Below are positions 44,427-48,532 of a DNA stretch of 48,532 nucleotides, in pieces. The translations under genes were made by a program, and so were the position numbers. The DNA is taken from the NCBI GenBank assembly GCA_030950485.1, contig JAUZRK010000009.1, positions 1 through 48,532 on the forward strand, given 5' to 3'. Origin of the DNA: Candidatus Dojkabacteria bacterium. Lineage in GTDB: Bacteria; Patescibacteriota; Dojkabacteria; J137. How positions within the stretch are numbered: the stretch's first letter is position 1; the number at the start of each line of letters is the position of its first letter. The notes beneath the pieces were generated by a model. That model saw nothing but the letters and a program-made list of their open reading frames with translations, did no database searches and was not told where the DNA came from.

Positions 44427-44439
44427 ATATATTTTTTTA

Positions 44440-47106
44440 CTAATTTATATCTATCTCACTAAGACTACCCCACCTTTCTCCAACTGCAACATCAACATCA
44501 TACATAACCCCAATATCTAAGGCTCCATTCATAATTTCTCTAATTTCATTTACAAAATCAATAAAACCCTTATCATAGCCTTCTAACTTCTGACTTTTAA
44601 CTTTTGACTTAATCTTATACTCAAATAAAAATTCGTCATGTATTTGAAGCAGTAGCTTAGCTGGGTGCTTATCCAAAACCTTTCCAATATTCATCATTGC
44701 AATCTTCATAATGTCTGCAGCAGTTCCTTGTATTCTAAAATTAATAAGCTCCCTTTCCATTGCGCCTATTGCAAATCTATTTTTAATTCCCGCCATATTT
44801 ACTTTTCTCATTCTACCTAACAAGGTCTTTGCTGTCTTATCTATATCAATCTTCTTTTTCATGTCCTCAAAATACTGATAAATATTTGGATAGTTTTCAA
44901 AATACTTATCTATAAATTCTTGAGCAGAGCCTCTATCTAAATTCATTCTATCTGCAAGTCCAAATGCTGAAATTCCATATACTACACTGAAGTTAATAGT
45001 CTTACCGATATCTCTTTCCTCTTTAGTTACATCATCCATCTCTTTGCCAAACATCCTAGATGCAGTAAGTTTATGAATATCTTTATTCATATTAAAACTC
45101 TCTATCAAGCTTTCCTCTTTCGCTAAAGCGGAGAGTATTCTTAACTCTTGCTGAGAATAATCAAAGGCGACAAAAATAGAGCCTTCAGGCGCTTTGAATG
45201 CTTCTCTAATATTCATATCCAACGAGTTAGTTGTTGGAATATTTTGTAAATTAGGATTTTTAGACGAAAATCTACCTGACACTGCTCCTAACTGATCAAA
45301 TGTTGAGTGTATCCTACCATCTTCATTAAATATATATTCAGGCAAAGATTTAACATACGTAGAAAGTAACTTTTCTATTTCCCTATATTTCAAAATATTA
45401 CTTACTACTGGATCTATCCCTACTAGCTTTGAAAGTATGCGTTCATTTGTAGAATAGCTACCTGACTTTGTCTTTTTACCTCCTGGCAAATCTCTTTCGC
45501 TAAATAATACTTCCCCAACTTGCTTTGGAGAATTTATATTAAACTCATGCCCTACATCTTCGAATATTTCTTTCTTTATATTACTTTTAGTCTCTTCTAA
45601 GAAACCTTCTATATCTTTAAGATAATCTGAATCAAGAATTATTCCGTTCCTTTCCATATCTATAACTACATTCAATATGTTCATCTCTAGATCAAATACT
45701 TTTTCAATTTCTTTATTCTCAGAAAACCTAGCTTCAATAGATTTGTGGCATTTTGATATGTTCAAAATGTTTTGTAAAAAGTTATTGTAATTAACTTCAA
45801 TGTTGAAAAACTCGTATAAGGTTTCAATTCTATAGTCTACATATCCCATTCCAAGTAAGAAACCAGCAACACCAACATCGAATATATTCAGTTCACGTAT
45901 ATCTATTCCTATGTTTAATAGCAAATGGATTAAAGACTTTGCTCCAAATGTAATGATTTTTGACTTAGCTTTTTGTATATCTTGAAAGCATTTTTCATAA
46001 TCCTTTTCTTCAATTAACTTATACTCTTCGAAATTCCGATCTATTATTGATATCTTGCTTAGTCTCCATTCTAGTGGATTTTTATCGCTATTTTCTATTT
46101 CAGGCAGGATAAATATTTCTTTTCCTAGTTTATCTATATTATTTAATTCAAAAGTCTCTTCTTTAATAGTTGCTGCACTTGTCTGAACTGCTGTATCAAA
46201 CAGCCCTAAGTTGTCATCTTCTTTATAGTTCTCTGCTAATTTCTCTACTTTGGTAATTAATGATTTAAACTGCCACTTTCTCATCAATGAGATTATTTCT
46301 CCAAGTTTTAAATCTTTGAATTCAGCCTCATTAAAATCAAAACTTAAAGGGACATCTCTTTCAATAGTTGCTAATTTTTGAGACTTAATTGCCATTTCAT
46401 AGCCATCTTGAAGCTTTTTCAAGTACCTGTTTGGAACATTATCTAAGTTAAGATAAATATTATCTAACGTATCAAATTCTTTAATTAGGTCTGCAGCTCC
46501 TTTTTTACCTATTCCTTTAATACCCGGAATATTATCTGAAGCATCTCCAGAGATTGCCTTAAAATCTACGACCTGATCAGGCCTAATATCTAGTTTTTCT
46601 ATAACTGCATCAGTATCAAATAGTTTTGATTCAGAGAACTTCCTTCCAGCAAGATATACATTAGTATCTTCATCAACTAACTGAAATAAATCCTGGTCTC
46701 CCGTTACAATAATCGTTTTAGCCCATTTGCCAGAATATTTTTTATCTATAGTTCCAATTAAATCATCCGCTTCATATCCATCAATTCTTAAAACTGGAAT
46801 ATTAAATGTTTCTAATATCTCTTTAACTTTAGATATTTGTTGAGACAATTCAGGGTCCATTTCCTTCCTATTAGACTTATATAGTACATAATCATTTTGT
46901 CTTTTAATTGGAGTTCCTGGATCAAATAATGCAATTACGTGAGAAGGTTCAAACTTCTTAAGTACATCAAGCATTAATGATGTAAAACCGTAAGCAGCAT
47001 TTATTAGTTCTCCATCAGGTGTTGTTAAACTTGGTGGGTAAGCGTAATACGCTCGAAATATTAGTGCAAATGAATCTATTAGTAGTAGTGTATTATTATT
47101 TTTCAT
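44440..47106 (-). CDS. polA: DNA polymerase I
   Basis: 5' nuclease (GYEADDLIGTI, SDNIPGIKGIGKKGA), family A motifs SGRFSSKNPNLQNIPT, FVAFDYSQQELRILS, KTINFSVVYGISAFGLA, LLQIHDEFLFE. Confidence 0.98.
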   Translation of the reverse strand: MKNNNTLLLIDSFALIFRAYYAYPPSLTTPDGELINAAYGFTSLMLDVLKKFEPSHVIALFDPGTPIKRQNDYVLYKSNRKEMDPELSQQISKVKEILETFNIPVLRIDGYEADDLIGTIDKKYSGKWAKTIIVTGDQDLFQLVDEDTNVYLAGRKFSESKLFDTDAVIEKLDIRPDQVVDFKAISGDASDNIPGIKGIGKKGAADLIKEFDTLDNIYLNLDNVPNRYLKKLQDGYEMAIKSQKLATIERDVPLSFDFNEAEFKDLKLGEIISLMRKWQFKSLITKVEKLAENYKEDDNLGLFDTAVQTSAATIKEETFELNNIDKLGKEIFILPEIENSDKNPLEWRLSKISIIDRNFEEYKLIEEKDYEKCFQDIQKAKSKIITFGAKSLIHLLLNIGIDIRELNIFDVGVAGFLLGMGYVDYRIETLYEFFNIEVNYNNFLQNILNISKCHKSIEARFSENKEIEKVFDLEMNILNVVIDMERNGIILDSDYLKDIEGFLEETKSNIKKEIFEDVGHEFNINSPKQVGEVLFSERDLPGGKKTKSGSYSTNERILSKLVGIDPVVSNILKYREIEKLLSTYVKSLPEYIFNEDGRIHSTFDQLGAVSGRFSSKNPNLQNIPTTNSLDMNIREAFKAPEGSIFVAFDYSQQELRILSALAKEESLIESFNMNKDIHKLTASRMFGKEMDDVTKEERDIGKTINFSVVYGISAFGLADRMNLDRGSAQEFIDKYFENYPNIYQYFEDMKKKIDIDKTAKTLLGRMRKVNMAGIKNRFAIGAMERELINFRIQGTAADIMKIAMMNIGKVLDKHPAKLLLQIHDEFLFEYKIKSKVKSQKLEGYDKGFIDFVNEIREIMNGALDIGVMYDVDVAVGERWGSLSEIDIN

Positions 47107-47142
47107 AAAATAATAATACCATGATGAAGTTTCAAAATCTTA

Positions 47143-47676
47143 CTAAGCCTCTACTTCTTCGGGCTCAGGGTCTATTTTACCTTTTATAGCCTTAATTAGA
47201 TCATCCCTAGATTTCCATGTTGTTTCATACATTCCCTTTGCTTTCATTCTGACACACTTTACATCTTTCAACTCTAGCCTTGGCGGTTCTTCTGAAGTAT
47301 GGATTACGATTACCCTCATATCCGAAGGAAGTTGTACAACACGCAAATTTATAAGATGACAAATTGCTTGCGCATTCAGGTACCCCGCTGCCATATCCAT
47401 AACTAAAACAGGTGTAGCGTTTCCATTTTGCAAAAGCATTTCACTTATCTTTTTGACTGCATCCATATTTGTACTAAGCGCTGTTCCATCAGATGGATCT
47501 AACGAATCATCTATCTCAACTGTCAATTCTTCACCTATTGATTGCAAGGTCATATCAAGTAGGGATCTACTAGCATCTCCTTGCAAAGTAATAAGTTTTA
47601 AATTTTTAGGTGTTTCAGAAGTTTCTAAAATAATTTCATCATCAAAAGTTGGATTGTCTGCTTGATCTATTTCCAT
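47143..47676 (-). CDS. Receiver-like alpha/beta protein, unknown function
   Basis: ATPVLVMDMAAGYLNAQAI ... MRVIVIHTSEE ... pattern resembles a divergent REC fold. Confidence 0.45.
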   Translation of the reverse strand: MEIDQADNPTFDDEIILETSETPKNLKLITLQGDASRSLLDMTLQSIGEELTVEIDDSLDPSDGTALSTNMDAVKKISEMLLQNGNATPVLVMDMAAGYLNAQAICHLINLRVVQLPSDMRVIVIHTSEEPPRLELKDVKCVRMKAKGMYETTWKSRDDLIKAIKGKIDPEPEEVEA

Positions 47677-47733
47677 AATATTTGTTTTTGAGTTCTGGAG
47701 CTTAATGTATTTTATCTTAGTATGCCAAATTTA

Positions 47734-48291
47734 TTAAGCCTCTTCTGCTAAATCTTCTATTGAGCTTAAACCAGCAGCTTCTCTTAACTCTTCCCCAAGT
47801 TTTTTATCATGATCATCGGTTAGAACATACGATTTCAGATAACTAATTATACCTGGTTGCAAAGCATTGCTAACATCATAGTCTGATATTATTATAAGTT
47901 TACAATCTAATCTTGGATCTCTTGCCATCATTGTAGCAATTACGTGACCACTACAATTACCTAGTCGATTGTCTAACATGACTACGTAGTCATGTTCACT
48001 ATCGGACAAAACTATATCAGTTAACTTCAGAATTACATCTATATTCCCTTCAGCTGAAGATATCTCTTCTGGACTAATAGGATTTAATACATCCGCTCTA
48101 ACTCTCTGCTCAATACAAATAGATTTAACTTTAGCCTGCATGTCATTCGCATGTCTTTCTATATCGTCTAATACTATAATTTTTAATGGCTTCTCATTTT
48201 CAAACTTAATATTGCTAGTGCTATCTAGCATTGCTTCCTCAACTAATAAATTCTCAGAACCCTCATCAATATGATCTTGTCTATCGCTCAC
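47734..48291 (-). CDS. Stand-alone response-regulator receiver-like protein
   Basis: LKIIVLDDIERHA acidic pair, YVVMLDNRLGN putative phospho-Asp, LIIISDYDV Ser, YLKSY Lys; no output domain. Confidence 0.6.
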   Translation of the reverse strand: MSDRQDHIDEGSENLLVEEAMLDSTSNIKFENEKPLKIIVLDDIERHANDMQAKVKSICIEQRVRADVLNPISPEEISSAEGNIDVILKLTDIVLSDSEHDYVVMLDNRLGNCSGHVIATMMARDPRLDCKLIIISDYDVSNALQPGIISYLKSYVLTDDHDKKLGEELREAAGLSSIEDLAEEA

Positions 48292-48366
48292 TTTTATTTA
48301 TGTAAGAGTTAATATGCAGGAGTTTAGTCCTCACAGTGTAGTTTTGTCAAGACGAAATAACAAAGG

Positions 48367-48532
48367 TTATTGTTTTATAAATACCCCAACAATATGAAAT
48401 CCATGAGAAAGTTTTTTATTTTTTCTTACAAGCAGGTTATATTCGTTTTCTAGCATAAAGCCTGAATTGCTAGCTAGCTCTTTCCACTCTTCCCAAGCTT
48501 TATAATTATCAACCCATTGCATATGAGGATTC
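48367..48532 (-). CDS. 3' end of a truncated CDS, possibly a SAM-dependent methyltransferase
   Basis: Open from window edge: ...NPHMQWVDNYKAWEEWKELASNSGFMLENEYNLLVRKNKKLSHGFHIVGVFIKQ*. Confidence 0.4.
   Translation of the reverse strand, partial: NPHMQWVDNYKAWEEWKELASNSGFMLENEYNLLVRKNKKLSHGFHIVGVFIKQ

Noticed and set aside
44440-47106. Proofreading-active polA
   Set aside because: No clear DxE exonuclease motif in the middle domain; degenerate 3'-5' exonuclease domains are common in bacterial Pol I, so not notable.

Overview
AT-rich bacterial chromosomal window, probably from a reduced-genome lineage of the Candidate Phyla Radiation/Patescibacteria type (inferred from gene content, short leaders and AT-rich coding; not proven here). 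Housekeeping genes include topA, dprA, a cyclophilin-type PPIase, a SpoU/TrmH rRNA methyltransferase, rpmB, comEA/comEC and a separate ComEC-like metallo-beta-lactamase, rpmG-trnW-secE-nusG-rplK-rplA-(L10 leader)-rplJ-rplL, tmk, two NDK-like genes, an M23 peptidase, rho, clpC, rpsA, an M20 peptidase, a lexA-like repressor, and polA. There is a full rRNA operon on the minus strand (16S-tRNA-Ile-tRNA-Ala-23S-5S) and five other tRNAs. The observations most worth follow-up are: (1) the 16S rRNA 3' tail reads ...GGTTGGATTAATCTTTTAAAG and lacks the CCTCC anti-Shine-Dalgarno, and inspected gene starts lack SD motifs; (2) two tandem ~100-nt structured elements between clpC and rho share 12-nt and 21-nt identical blocks while their stems differ in sequence, and they lie just downstream of a strong promoter facing rho (riboswitch-like, not recognised by me); (3) a compact amidoligase-type cluster: 7TM protein, RimK-like ATP-grasp fused to a DTGA retropepsin-like/'zinc protease' domain, and two more ATP-grasp genes; (4) single-base frameshifts or stops confined to non-housekeeping genes (GNAT, comEC, alpha/beta hydrolase, DUF4153/4173-like membrane protein, PD-(D/E)XK-like protein). 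No CRISPR array, prophage or transposase was seen.
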